In this document: in pieces, positions 20,146 through 30,918 of the stretch
Numbering within the stretch: the first letter of the stretch is position 1
Layout of the letters: each line of letters opens with the position of its first letter
From: JAEUIG01 sp046349775
GTDB taxonomy: Bacteria > Planctomycetota > Planctomycetia > Planctomycetales > Planctomycetaceae
Assembly (NCBI GenBank): GCA_046349775.1
Contig: JAXMBS010000024.1
Coordinates: 9,929-73,928 of the forward strand
Reading direction: 5' to 3'
DNA: 64,000 bases
Notes under the pieces: generated by a model
What the model was told of the DNA's origin: nothing
Seen by the model: the letters and a program-made list of their open reading frames with translations, nothing else
The model's database searches: none
Position numbers and translations under genes: made by a program

Positions 20146-20268
20146 GGCGAAGGTCGATTGGCGAGGGGCGAGAGATTTTGCAGTGACGATGAGACGTTCA
20201 GACTGTACCGTGACAGGTCACGGCAACAGCGTGCGGTGAAACTTCTATAGAATCGAAGATCCCGGCCG

Positions 20269-21118
20269 ATGTCTCGGTTTCTACCCGTGCTGTCCCTGGT
20301 CTGCGCTTTCTCGGCGATGGCGCGGGGAGCGGATCTGCCGCTTGTCGAGCGACGACTGGATGCTTCGTTCCGGCAGTGCCTGATTCCGGTCGAGAAGGGC
20401 CAGTTATCGTGTTATCGCCGGCCAGGGACGGGCCCCACGCTGCTGTTGATCCCGGGTACGTTCTCCGATGCGCGGAATTACGTGGCGACGGTGCGCGCGC
20501 TCGATCCGTCGTACGAGCTGCTCATACTGGAGCATCGCGGAATCGGTGGCAGCTGGCCGCCGCCAGTGACGGCATCGATCGAAGCGTGCGCAGATGCGAT
20601 CGACGTGCTCGACACTCTCGGTGTCAAAACGTGCTATGTCGGCGGTGCAGCCTGGGGGCATGATCGCGATCGAACTCGGGCGGCAGATCCCGGAGCGGTT
20701 GCGTGGGATCATTGCAATCCTCGGGGTTGGACCAGCTCGCAGGCGGCCGTGGATGCGTTTCAGAGCGACATGAAGTCGACGTTGTCGCCGGAGCAGTCGG
20801 CTGAGCTAGCGGCGTACCGCACCGAGATCCTGCACCGCTGGACGCCGGAGCAGCGGGAGATGTTCGGGACGATCTGGAAGAAATGGAGCGGAGCGAAATC
20901 CTCCAGACGACATCGCTGCCGGTGCTGTGGACTCTACCCGCAGAGATCGAAACCGGCCGCAGCCGGCGCAGGAACTGCTCGGAATTCCACAGCGCGACAA
21001 TATCGAACTGGTCTGGTTCGCCGGCGCGTCGCATTCACTGCTGGTGGAGCGGCCGCGTGAAGTTGCCGCGGAGATCACCCGGTTCGTGGATAAATGCGAA
21101 AAGGCGCGCGAGCAATGA
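20269..21118 (+). pseudogene. Exported alpha/beta hydrolase, frameshifted
   Basis: A signal peptide (MSRFLPVLSLVCAFSAMARG) leads into an alpha/beta hydrolase fold. Recognisable parts are the beta-3/beta-4 region PTLLLIPGTFSDARN, ELLILEHRGIGGS, the nucleophile elbow around 20640 that reads GGCSLGGM once one base is restored, and the C-terminal WFAGASHSLLVERP with the catalytic His. It ends in a lysine-rich tail. The length of about 280 residues is normal. Indels lie near 20655, 20875 and 20950. The substrate is unknown. Its 3' end overlaps by 44 bp the 3' end of the convergent hydrolase on the minus strand. Confidence 0.75.
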
Positions 21119-21992
21119 GCATCCCGGCTGCCTGAGGAAGCGGCTGGGGGGCGGCGACGTCGGTCTGCCAGCAGGAATTCGGCGAGGGCGTCGGATTCGT
21201 AGAACGCTTTTCCGCCGTGTCCGAGGCCGGGGACGACGACGATCCTCGCCTCGCCGCCGAGCAGCGTAGCGTTTGGCGAACTCCGTCGAGTTCTCCGGCA
21301 TCGGGACGACATCGTCCTTGTCGCCGTGGATGTGCAGGATCCGGACCTTGGCCTTCGCCAGCGGCGAGATTGTCGATCGGGTTGAACTCGGCGATGCGCG
21401 TAAGTTCGTCCAGCGTGAGGTTGTAGCCGAGGCCCGGCTCCGGGTACGTGATGACCTGTGGCAGCTTGGGCCAGGAGCGGAAATCGGTGGCGGGGTAGAT
21501 GTTGCCGAGCTTGTCGACGCGGCAGTCAGGGTGGCGGAACGCCCAGGCCAACACCGTCAGACCGCCGTTGCTCTGGCCGATCTTGGGCAGGCTTTCCGGA
21601 TTGAGGTTGTACTTCTCCCTCAGCAGAGTGTAGAGCTCATGGCGAACTCTGCGCTGACCCGGAGAACTGCCGCATGAAGTGCCGACATCGACGCCGGCGA
21701 CGATGGAAGCCGGCCGCAGGGTTTCTCAACATAGTTACGGTGCTCAACGACGCGCCCGTCGCCGTGGTTGATCCCAACCAGAACGGGCAGATCAGGGATC
21801 CAGCGGCTTTCTGCGTGTCGACGTCCCCTTCGGCTGAATCAGGTACGCCGTGCGGTTGTGAACTGTCAGCGGGATGAGCGTCCCGTGCTCATATGTGCCG
21901 GAGGCAGTGGCCGGTTCGGCACTGGCAAGACAGGACTGCGCGATGCTGGCGATGATCAGCAGAGAATATGCGATGCGTGAGAGTGGGTTCAT
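21075..21992 (-). pseudogene. Exported alpha/beta hydrolase/esterase, frameshifted
   Basis: The start at 21992 gives a signal peptide (MNPLSRIAYSLLIIASIAQS, then CLASA). The middle (21.8-21.6 kb) is scrambled by several indels and carries the unread nucleophile region. A clean stretch follows (AWAFRHPDCRVDKLGNIYPA to LTRIAEFNPIDNLA). The C-terminal part reads RILHIHGDKDDVVPMPENS (catalytic Asp) and VVVPGLGHGGKAF (catalytic His). This resembles the planctomycete esterase/dienelactone-hydrolase-like group. The exact stop is uncertain: in the last frame the ORF ends at 21075, overlapping the convergent gene. Confidence 0.7.
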
Positions 21993-22100
21993 GCGGTTTG
22001 GATCGTCGGTAGTAGGGCCAGTCCCGGAAGGACTAAGCAGCAGGATCCGCGCAGTGCGTTCCGGAATGAAATCCGGGAACGGGGGAGATCGTATCCACAA

Positions 22101-25100
22101 TCAACCGCCGGCGGCTGCTTGTTTTTCCGGTTCCGCCTGAATCCGCACGCGTTCGTTCTGCGTACGAATGTCAATCGCCCGCTCGGCTCGGTTGACATCG
22201 AGACGGTAATAGTTGCCGTGCGGATGGGCGCGCGTCTCCTGGGCGACGACGTGTCCGTCCCCCTTGTCCAGCACGAGCAACCGCCCGTTGGAGTACTCGG
22301 TGTCAATCTCAGGCATTCGGACATGGTCGTATGCGAGGCAGACGAGCAAGGGAGACTGCTCAAAGTGCGTCCGCAGCAGGTTCTGGTTCTCGATCGCCTG
22401 CTGCCAGACGACGCCGGAGCTGTCGCGCGGAAGGGAGACAAGTGTGCCGTTGATCCGCAGTGCCGGAGGATGGAGGTAATTGACACCGCCGCCACCGTCG
22501 TTGAATACCAGATAGACGCGCTCGGGATCGTCGATTACGTGGACCTCGGCGGTCTTCACGAGCGCCGCCGGAATGTTGCCGAGCGGCTGCAGGTTTCCCG
22601 ACTCCAATTCCAGCAAGGCGCACACTCCGGACGTCTCTTCGAGGACGAGGAGCTGCCGATCGTTCAGAAACGTCAGCCGCGCCCGCGAAAACTCGTGCTG
22701 CCAGGCGGTTTCGCCGGTGAGCGGATTATCGACGAAAACTCTCAGTCTCGGCGGGCTCGTACTGGAAGCCCGGCCGGCGGGTTTGCGGTCGACCCGGACC
22801 AGTCCGGAGCGCGTCACGGCGACTGCGTTCTTGACGCGTGCCGCGAGGTCCGGCGCCGCCACCGCGCGTCCATCTGCGGCGCGCAGCGCAAATGGCTCGG
22901 AGGCATTCGGCGGAATGACAAACACAGTCTGGGAATTCCCCTTGAGGGTCGTATGGGGCAGGACACCCCGGCGACGCCAGAGGACTTCACCCGAGAGCGG
23001 ATCCAGGAACACGATCTCACCGCGCCCATAACACGCGACGTACCGCGTGGTCGCAAGCGCCAGCAGGCCGGTCTTCGGATACGGGTCGCCGAGCCCGGAG
23101 CGAGTCAGAAATGAGCTGACGGGCATCAGAGTCGGGGGATCGACGTCATAAATCTGGCGGGCGTACATGGGCGAGGCACGTTCGGCGGCGATCCGGGACC
23201 AGACCACCCTGCGGTCCGGCAACGACAGTGCCTGGAGCACTCCGCGGTGCAGCACGATTGCCTGCAGCCCAACCCCCACGAGGGCCGCCGCCTGGCTGTT
23301 CCCATTGGCGGCGCTCACGCGCAGCGGAATTCGCCAATAAGCGGTCTCGTCCTCGGACCGCACGATCGACATCATCGAGGTTTGCGGGTCGAGCTCGATG
23401 AAGTGGCGGCGGTAAAATGGTGCGTCGAGTTGCCGCATCACGGGGGGTTGGGGAGTGGAGAATTCGGGATTGATCATGCGGTACCGCTGCAAGCGGAGCC
23501 GATCACCGGTCCAGTCGGCGACGACCGGGGGTTGGAGCGCCGCGCGTGTCAGCCGGCCGGACGCGAACAGAGCCCGCGCTGCCTCGGCGCCGGTCTGCAG
23601 CGTGGGGAGCACGACGTCGCCGTACTGTGTTTCGAGCTGCGCGAAGACGACGGCGGCATCGTCCGGCTGGTCGAATTCGACCAGCAGTTCGCCGAGTCGG
23701 AACAGCGCGGCTGCGGCCGTGGTGCGATCGCCGGATTCGATCAACCGCCTGAGCCGCAGTTCGGCGCCGGCGAAATCCCGGCGAAAGGCGGCGTCTTCGA
23801 TCAGCCGCCAAATGAAGGTCCGGGCGGCCGCGTGAAAACCGTAGATGCGCTCCAGGCTGGCGGCCGCGGGCATCTCCAGGGAACTGCTTTCCAGCAGATT
23901 TGCGATCTGTTCGGCCAGCGGCTCGGCGATCGCCGGCGGCGCCTGCGCGACGACGTCGGTCAGACGTCCGCCGAGCCAGACATCGAGCCGCAGGCGATTC
24001 AGACCGTCGTCGATCATTGTCTCATTGGGAAACTTCTCAGCGATGGACCGCAAGACGCCCGCCGCTTCTTCCCAGCGCCGGGCGGCGATGTGCCTGTCGA
24101 TCGTCAATCGCTCCACCTCGAGCCGCTCGGCATCGCCGGCGGCCAGCGCGGCCGCGCGTTCCAACGCGGCGGATGGACCTTCCGGTTGCTCACGGACCAG
24201 GGTCAGGAGCGACTCAAATGTCAATTTGCGGTGCCGGGCCTGCAACTCTGGCGGATCAGCGGTCTCGGGCCGTGCGCGATCGAGAACCTCCAGCGCCTGC
24301 GTGTGCTCGCCCGCGATGGTGTGCATCTCCGCGTCGCGGACCGCAGCCCACAGGTCACCGGGGCGCTGCTGGCGTCGCGCGGCAATCTGCTCCTGCAGAG
24401 CCGTCCGCTGCTCGAAGCCCGTCAGACCGAATGGTCCCAGCGAGAGCAGCATGCCATTCCAGACGCCCAGATTTCCGAGCGGCGGCACGTCGTCCCCGCC
24501 CGGGCGCCGATCGCGGCGGACGACTTTGCCGCTGGCGATATCGATCGTCCACAGCGCGCCGGAGACGAGCGGGAGCAGGTACTGCTCTGCGACGGCGATT
24601 CCGCGACCGGACGGCGGTCCCGCCGGCGCGGGAACCGGGACCGACCAGAGCGGCGTCCCGTCTGCGAGTTTGACTGCAGCGACTTCATTCTGGCCGACAA
24701 GCAGGACGCGGTCGGCAAACACACCGGCGACGTACAGGAAGCCGGCCTTCGGCAAATCCCACAACCGTTCGCCGGTGCGGACATCGAGACAGATCAGCCG
24801 AGGCTGCTCCTCACCGGTCGGATTCGGCAATTCGGGTGGTGCAAGCAAGACGCGACCGGCGGACACAATGGGCGCCGATGCGCACCAGCGATCGTTCAGC
24901 CCCAGCGGAGCGTGCAAGCGAGCCCCGTCTACCGGCGTGCCGCCACTGCGGGCGGCGAAGTCATACACCCACACGATGCGATGCGTGTGGCGATCGACGG
25001 CGACGAGGCGGTTGGACGTCGTGGGGCAAAAGACCATTCCGGCGTCAACCGCGGGCATAGCGGCCCACAACCGGCGGGTGAGGTCCTGAACGATACCGGC

Positions 25101-26708
25101 TTCGGTGGGGGCCAGATCCTGGGACCACAACAGTCGACCGGTGTCTGCAGCGAGTGCAAACAGCCGCACTTCGCCGTCCTGTTCGCCGACGGCAAACAAT
25201 TCGCCATCGTCTTCGACAGGGGGACCAAAGAAGAACACCCCGGCAAGCGGCGGGTCAAACTGCTCGTGCATGCGGCGGCCGCCGGCTTCCCACAGCCGTT
25301 CGCCGGTGGCCAGATCGTAGGCGTGAATCTGATTCGAGGACCAGTCGCGCTCGTACGGATCCTGTGATTCGGGGCTGTTATTCCCCCACCAACTGAATGA
25401 CGCGGGGGGCATCAACACGGAGTTTTCGACCGAAAACACGCGCTGACCGTCGCTGCTGAGCAGTCCGTAGCCGGCGTCGCGGTAGAGCAGGTTCGTGAGG
25501 GAGTGTTGTTCGAACGAGACTTTGCCCCGGTTCAAAAATCGGATGCCGGCTGAATGGCGACATCCGCATAATCAAGGAGCTCATTCGCGAGGATGCGCTC
25601 GGCCAATCTCACCGAGGCGCTCCTCCAGGCGCGATCGCACCGTTCTGCGGATCGACGACGGCCAGTCCGCGAAGCGCCGAACCTGCGACGACCGACGACG
25701 ACCATCGACAGCGCGAGCACGGCCGCCAGCTGACGTTCGTCTGGTCGTCCAGCAGGCTTTTCAATTGCTGGAGCAGAAGTCGCCGTCAGGGAGCTGACGC
25801 CAGCGGCCAGCAACAACGGCACCCTGAAGTCGTGCCGACGTGCCGTTGTGCGGACTGTTCCGCTCGCTGGGTTGCGCGGCAACGGCGTCGTCCAGGAGAG
25901 CGCAGTAGAGCTGTTGCTGGACGTCGAGCGGCGAGCATTCGTCTCTCCGCCGGTCGAGGAGCGGCCGGGCCGGCTCCTGCGCGAGAGACTGCAACAGCGG
26001 ACCGGCGAGCGTCTGCTCGCCAGCAAAGGCGAAGGTGGCCTTCGCGCGCCCAGTCAACGGCATTCCGAAAGGCAGGTTCGTTAACCAGCCGTACATACCA
26101 CGGCAGCAGCGCGTGCCATCGCCCCGAATCGAACAGCAGCCGCGCGACGACCTGGGCGGCCGCCTGTTCGCCAACCTCGTCGTGCTCAGTACCTGTTGGC
26201 GGCGGCGTACCGATCCGGAGCGCTCGGCGCCCCGCCTGCTGCAGCCGTTGCGCGCTGCGGATGGCCTCCAGTCTGGGCCATGTGCGTCCGGCCTCTGGCG
26301 GCTGCGCGATTCTCCTTCGGCACCGGCCTGCAACGACACCCACCGGCCGTCGCTCCGCCGCCACAACAGATCCTGCGGTGCATCGAGCAGCGACTGCAAC
26401 AGGACGACCGCCTCCTGCCAGTCCTCGGCGGCGGCAGCCCCGCGGTCGAACACGGGCCAGCCACGGGCGTCGCTGCTGACGGCGGCCGACTTCCCGGCAG
26501 CGGGATCCTGACCGCCCTGTCGCCGTCGAAGTTGCCCAGGGCCGCCTCCGCTGCGACGATTTCACCTTGTAGCCGACATCTGATTCAGCAGGTTGGAGAG
26601 CGGATTCGGCGGCGCTTCCTGGGACGTCGCGAGACCGGCCGCCGCCAGGACCAGCGACACGATAGCGACGGCACGCCACACAATCCGGCGCCGGGCAATG
26701 CTCGTCAT
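22101..26708 (-). CDS. Very large exported PQQ-type propeller/TPR protein (frameshifted N-terminal third)
   Basis: The 1,144-residue stretch 25535-22101 is intact. The gene continues upstream in other frames to an ATG at 26708 with a signal peptide (MTSIARRRIVWRAVAIVSLV, then LAAAGLATSQ), giving about 1,530 residues. The upstream part is helical. The main part has PQQ/BamB-like blades (YDLATGERLWEAGG, LDVRTGERLWDLPKAG, LADGTPLWSVPVP), a TPR-like helical middle (QALEVLDRARPET to MIDDGLNRLRLDVWLGG), then a second propeller (VFLDPLSGEVLWRRRG, VFVDNPLTGETAWQHEF). At 25535 the frame joins as IQPAGIRFLNRGKVSFEQHS, which shows the apparent N-terminus is not the real start. The role is unknown; a periplasmic scaffold or PQQ-like dehydrogenase relative are options. 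It is divergent from the kinase gene. Confidence 0.75.
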
Positions 26709-26946
26709 GCGTCTCGCTTCTTCGCGTTCAGGTGACGGTCGTGACCCGGCACGGGGTGCACATACCGGAGAACCCGTACAATCCGCACTGTAATCGTCAG
26801 TTGTCCCGGACAGTTGAGCGACGCCTTTCCGAGTGTCTGTTTCCCAATCACCAGTATAGCTGCGAGGGAAAAGTTGCACACGGCGATTCAATCGGCGAAA
26901 CTTGGAACGATCGCCGCCGGAGGCGAACTGGCATGAGCGGGACACG
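26709..26946. promoter_or_regulatory. Divergent promoter region with palindrome TGTCCCGGACA (26802-26812)
   Basis: This 238 bp region lies between the divergent propeller and kinase genes. The 11-bp palindrome TGTCCCGGACA lies centrally, within TCAGTTGTCCCGGACAGTTG. The same word occurs twice, in opposite orientations, at 30027-30037 and 30078-30088. An operator role is inferred. Confidence 0.4.
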
Positions 26947-28630
26947 ATGAGCGCGGACACCGACAAACGCGGATGGACGGTTCCGGCTGGAATCCAAGCT
27001 GGGGGTCGGCGGCATGGGGATCGTCTATCCGCGCCACGTACCTCAAGACCGGACAACAGGTCGCACTCAAGGTCCTCGCCCCCGACCTGTCGCTCGATCC
27101 CAAGGTCGCGAAACGCTTCGAGCGGGAGATGGACATTCTCCGCAAGCTCAAGCACCCGCATATCATCCGGTACTACGGGGGGAGCAGCAGCGGCGCGCAG
27201 CGGTATTACGCGATGGAGCTGCTCAGCGGCGGAGCGCTCGACGGCATTCTGAAGAAGAAAGGAGGCGGCTTCACCTGGAGGAAACGATCGAGTACGCGCT
27301 GCAGATTGTGCAGGCTCTGGAGCACGCCCATAACGCGAGCGTCATCCATCGCGACCTCAAGCCGAGCAATCTGCTGCTGACGAAAGACGGCCGGCTGAAG
27401 CTGAGCGATTTCGACATCGCCCGCGATACGCGAGCGACGCATCACCGCCGCCGGCAAAACCGTCGGCACAATGGCCTACATGGCCCCGAACAGATCACGG
27501 GCAAGCACCCGATCAGCCGCAAGACAAACCTGTATGGCTCGGCTGCGTGATGTTCAATCGCCACCAGCACCCTCCCGTTCCAGTCCGAAACGCAGCCCGA
27601 ACTGCTGTTCAAGCACGGTAATTATCGCAAATCGTCAGGAGTTCAACGTGATAATGCCGCTTATGGCGTCGGCATGGGCTGATCAACGAATTGCTGGCCA
27701 GGGCCCAACGACCGGCCGTTCGGCACGCTGGCGGCCTGCAGGTGAAGCTCGACGAAGATCAAGGCGAAAGTGGCGGGCGGGCCAGCATCGTCGCGATATT
27801 GCCGCAGAAGACGCGGCGGCGACGATCCGGGCAGCGACAAAACGGTCGCGCAGGCCCCTGCCGGGGAAGAAAGAAGAAAAAGCGCGATAGCGCCGTTTTA
27901 TGAGCGACGTGGTTTGAGCACGCTGTAGCCAGGTGATGCTGATGGTCTGGTCGCAATGGCCGGACGGAAAGCCAAAGATATCGCTTCGCCCGCGTCAGGC
28001 GAAGATGTCGCCGCAAATCCGATGATTGTGGAAGACGTCAGAGCAGGCGATGCGGGGCTATCATCGACAAGTACCCAAAGAGGTCCGCATCGCGAACGAG
28101 CGAAGAAGTGGCTTCACTGACATCGAGCTGGAACAGGCGGCGCGACAGTTCGAAAAACTCAAGCTGGCCCGGTCCAGCTACCGCACGCCGGGACACTGAA
28201 GCCGGAAAACTGTATGTCAGGCGCGTAATTCGAGAAGTTCGGCGACCGCTACACCGCGATCCGGGCGCTGACGGTTGAAATCAGCGCAGGAAGCGAAGGG
28301 ATCTGGAGATACGCGCGATCTGATGCTCGCCGGGCGCAATGCTCAACGCTGCATTCAGGAGAGCACCGGCAGCAGCGTCGGCAACATTACAGGAGCGCTG
28401 GCGAAGGGGACGAGCTGTACCGCAAATCGCGATCGTCAGCAGATAAAGAAATGGCAAACATCAACGTTGCGCTGTGGCCTTAGCCGATTCGCCGATTGGG
28501 TGAAACAGGCGGAAGACCGACTCGACGATCTGGAGCAGGTGCTCGCGAAACCGGAAATGAGGCGGAAAACAAATGGAGACGACAGGACGCCCCGGAAGGG
28601 GGGCAGGCGTCAGAAAAGCAATCCGGCTGA
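26947..28630 (+). pseudogene. Hanks-type Ser/Thr protein kinase, heavily frameshifted
   Basis: It starts at an ATG at 26947 (MSADTDKRGWT). Joined frames give a full Hanks kinase: the glycine loop (LGVGGMGIVY), QVALKVLAPDLS with the ATP lysine, HPHIIRYYGG, YAMELLSGGALD, HRDLKPSNLLLTKDGRLKLSDFDIA (catalytic Asp and DFD in place of DFG), GTMAYMAPEQI, and a C-lobe with RDPNDRPFGTLA. A lysine-rich juxtamembrane stretch (KKKKKRDS, about 27875) and a C-terminal region with charged helices follow, ending NEAENKWRRQDAPEGGQ before a TGA at 28630. More than ten indels occur. A soluble N-terminal kinase with a membrane anchor and external tail is the usual planctomycete layout. Confidence 0.75.
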
Positions 28631-28799
28631 TCGATCCTGTGACGGCTTAAATGCTTCCGGCTGGTCAATCGTGAGTTGGTCGCCAGTGGGCAATGAAACC
28701 AGCCCCGCTGGTCACAAACGCACAGACCCGGACGCGAGCGTCGGTCTGCTCGTGTCATCAGGTGCCGCTGCTTCGCCAACTGTCTCCACCCTCCAGATC

Positions 28800-29908
28800 T
28801 CCAGCCTCCATACGGCAACCGCGACAACGTCAAATCCTGCGCGCCGCTGTCGGTTTGAACCAGCACGATGGCGTGCGTGTCGTTCAACTTATTTGAGCTG
28901 CTGGGCGCTTTTCGGCGAAGTCGATTTTCTCCGGCTCTGCCCCTTGTTGCCGCCATCAGGTACATGTTCCAGCCAATTCCGGGATTGGACTCGATCTGCT
29001 CGATGCTGATCTTCATGCCGAGACGAAGTTGTTGATCAGCAGCGGGTAGCTCTTGCCGTTCTGCTCATAGACGATCATGTCCGGCAGCCGTGCCGGTTGC
29101 CGAGTTCGGCGACCGTCTTGCTGATCTCGTGGCCGGACTGCACGTCCTTGACCGGGAAGCGAACCAGCGGCGTGCAGACGAAACCCGCCAGCAGGTTCGG
29201 CTCGCCGCCGATCGTGAACGGCACGAACGTGCGCGGAACAGCATAATTCTCTTTGCGGCCGTGAGCCCCGTGGAAGATTTCGAGCGTGGCGGCGTTGTCC
29301 ACTTTCGAAAACGGAAACGCCAGTGAGCGGACGCCGGCCGGCGAGTTCGAGTTGTTCGTGCCGGTCACGAGCAACTGTCCATCGACGAACGCGATGTCGG
29401 TGATCACGTCGGCACGGAGGTTCCGGCCGCGACCGCCGACCTGCACTTCACCCGGCGCCGGCGCGTCCGGCAATTCGGCCTTGGCGAAGGGGATCTTTTC
29501 CAGCGACACCGCGCTGATGGCGCCCTGGCCGTCGACCTTGACGAGGGCCGGCTTGTCGCTGTTGGTGACGGCGACGAAGACGTTCCCGGTGGCGGGATTG
29601 ACCGCCAGGTCATTGATCTTCAGGTTCTGCGAATTGCCGCCGAGCTTTTCGGCGATCTTGACGTTGAGGCCGGCGACGTTGATGTTCGCATCGGCCGGTT
29701 TGCCGGACTTGTCACCGGTCTGGAGCGCGAAGACCGCCGCCGACTGAGTGTCTCCGACGAACAGGATGCCGTTTGGTCCGAACGCCAGCACATCCACCGA
29801 TTTGATTTCCGGCTTGCCTTCCGTCAATCCGTGCACGTCGGCAGCCGAGGTTAAGGTTGCGCCGATCAGCAGTGCCGCTGCCGCGAGCGCCTGGGGCAAA
29901 TGTCGCAT
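28800..29908 (-). CDS. Exported beta-propeller-like protein of unknown function (frameshifted C-terminus)
   Basis: An intact stretch of 277 residues begins with a signal peptide (MRHLPQALAAAALLIGATL, then TSA). It continues with propeller-like strands (VDVLAFGPNGILFVGDTQSA, LKINDLAVNPATGNVFVAVT, VITDIAFVDGQLLVTGTNNS). Near 29090 the frame breaks; other frames continue MIVYEQNGKSYPLLINN, MKISIEQIESNPGI and LNDTHAIVLVQTDSGAQDLT. These look like the true C-terminus, with the 3' end near 28.8 kb not fixed. I recognise no named family; it resembles secreted propellers that bind or report on surface substrates. It is convergent with the kinase gene and has no operon partner. Confidence 0.65.
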
Positions 29909-30118
29909 CGTGAGCTCCTCGTTTGCGAAAGGGGTCGTGTCCCGCGCGGAGCATCACTGTACCGCGGCCGTTTGAAGGCCGACAAGCGTCGCAAGCCGTT
30001 GGGCTGAAACGGACGCAACCACAGAGTCCCGGACAGTCGAACGGACGACCGGGCCTGGAAACCGGCGCCTTGGCAATTGTCCGGGACACTTCAGACAGGC
30101 TGACGGCCGTCGGCTTCG
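29909..30118. other. Intergenic region upstream of the propeller-like gene and downstream of livF
   Basis: It contains two inverted copies of the TGTCCCGGACA word (30027-30037, AGTCCCGGACA; 30078-30088, TGTCCGGGACA) that could pair into an 11-bp stem with a 40-nt loop, or act as paired operators. It also should hold the promoter of the minus-strand propeller-like gene. No ORF of note. Confidence 0.4.
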
Positions 30119-30835
30119 TCAGTGCCCGACCCCCAGGTACGCTTTGCGGACCTCGTCGCTTTGCGCAAGATCGGCAGCCGGACCCTGCATGGCCACTTCT
30201 CCGGTCTCGAGGACGTACGCATAGTCAGCGACTTTGAGGGCCATCCGCGCGTTCTGCTCGACGAGGAGGATGGTGGTGCCGCGAGCGCGGATTTCACGAA
30301 TGACTTTGAAAATCGTCTGCGAGATTTGCGGCGCGAGGCCCAGCGACGGCTCGTCGAGCAGCAGCAGCCGGGGGTTGGCGACGAGAGCGCGGGCGATGGC
30401 CAGCATCTGCTGTTCGCCGCCGGACAGCGTGCCGGCATTCTGGCTGAGCCGTTCGCGGAGCCGGGGAAAGAGTTGCAAACCCCGTTCGCGACTGGCGCGG
30501 ACGTTTTCGTGATCGTGGCGGCAATACGCGCCGAGGGCCAGGTTTTCGGCGACGGTCAGGTTGGCGAAAATGCCGCGACCTTCCGGCACCTGAACGAGAC
30601 CGCGGCGGACGATCTGGTGCGGCGGCTGGCGAACGAGCGATTGCGAGTCGAACTCGATCTCGCCTGCGGTTGGCCGCAGCATGCCGGAGATGGCCCGCAA
30701 CGTGGTCGACTTCCCGGCGCCGTTCGCGCCGATCAGCGTGACAATCTGCCCTTGCTCCACCTGCAGACTGACGCCGCGCAGCGCCTGAATCGCGCCGTAG
30801 GACACATTGAGGTTTTGGAGGGAAAGCAGCGGCAT
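30119..30835 (-). CDS. livF: Branched-chain amino acid ABC transporter ATPase LivF
   Basis: This is an intact 238-residue ABC ATPase. It has Walker A GANGAGKST (about residues 37-45), Q-loop region GLVQVPEGRGIFANLTVAEN, signature LSGGEQQM, Walker B LLLLDEPSLGLAP and the H-loop region LLVEQNARMAL. The VPEGRGIFANLT motif and the DEPSLGLAP segment are typical of LivF, the second ATPase of branched-chain amino acid (or urea/amide) importers. It follows livG with an 83 bp gap filled by word repeats. No permease (livH, livM) or binding protein is in the window, so the rest of the transporter must be coded elsewhere. Confidence 0.92.
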   Translation of the reverse strand: MPLLSLQNLNVSYGAIQALRGVSLQVEQGQIVTLIGANGAGKSTTLRAISGMLRPTAGEIEFDSQSLVRQPPHQIVRRGLVQVPEGRGIFANLTVAENLALGAYCRHDHENVRASRERGLQLFPRLRERLSQNAGTLSGGEQQMLAIARALVANPRLLLLDEPSLGLAPQISQTIFKVIREIRARGTTILLVEQNARMALKVADYAYVLETGEVAMQGPAADLAQSDEVRKAYLGVGH

Positions 30836-30841
30836 CGGAAG

Positions 30842-30890
30842 CGGTTATCGGTTGTCGGTTATCGGTTGTTGGGTTTTGTCTTTCCCTCTG
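30842..30890. repeat. Intercistronic word-repeat (family C) between livG and livF
   Basis: GGTTATCGGTTGTCGGTTATCGGTTGTTGGG is a run of a GGTTATCGGTTGTC unit repeated about twice. It shares words with the gaps at 853-965 and 3795-3900. Confidence 0.65.
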
Positions 30891-30918
30891 CTCCTCGACT
30901 CCTTTGATCCATTGCTCT

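Noticed and set aside
23247..25367. Plus-strand open frame of 706 codons
   Set aside because: It is antisense to the large PQQ-propeller gene, with no recognisable motif.
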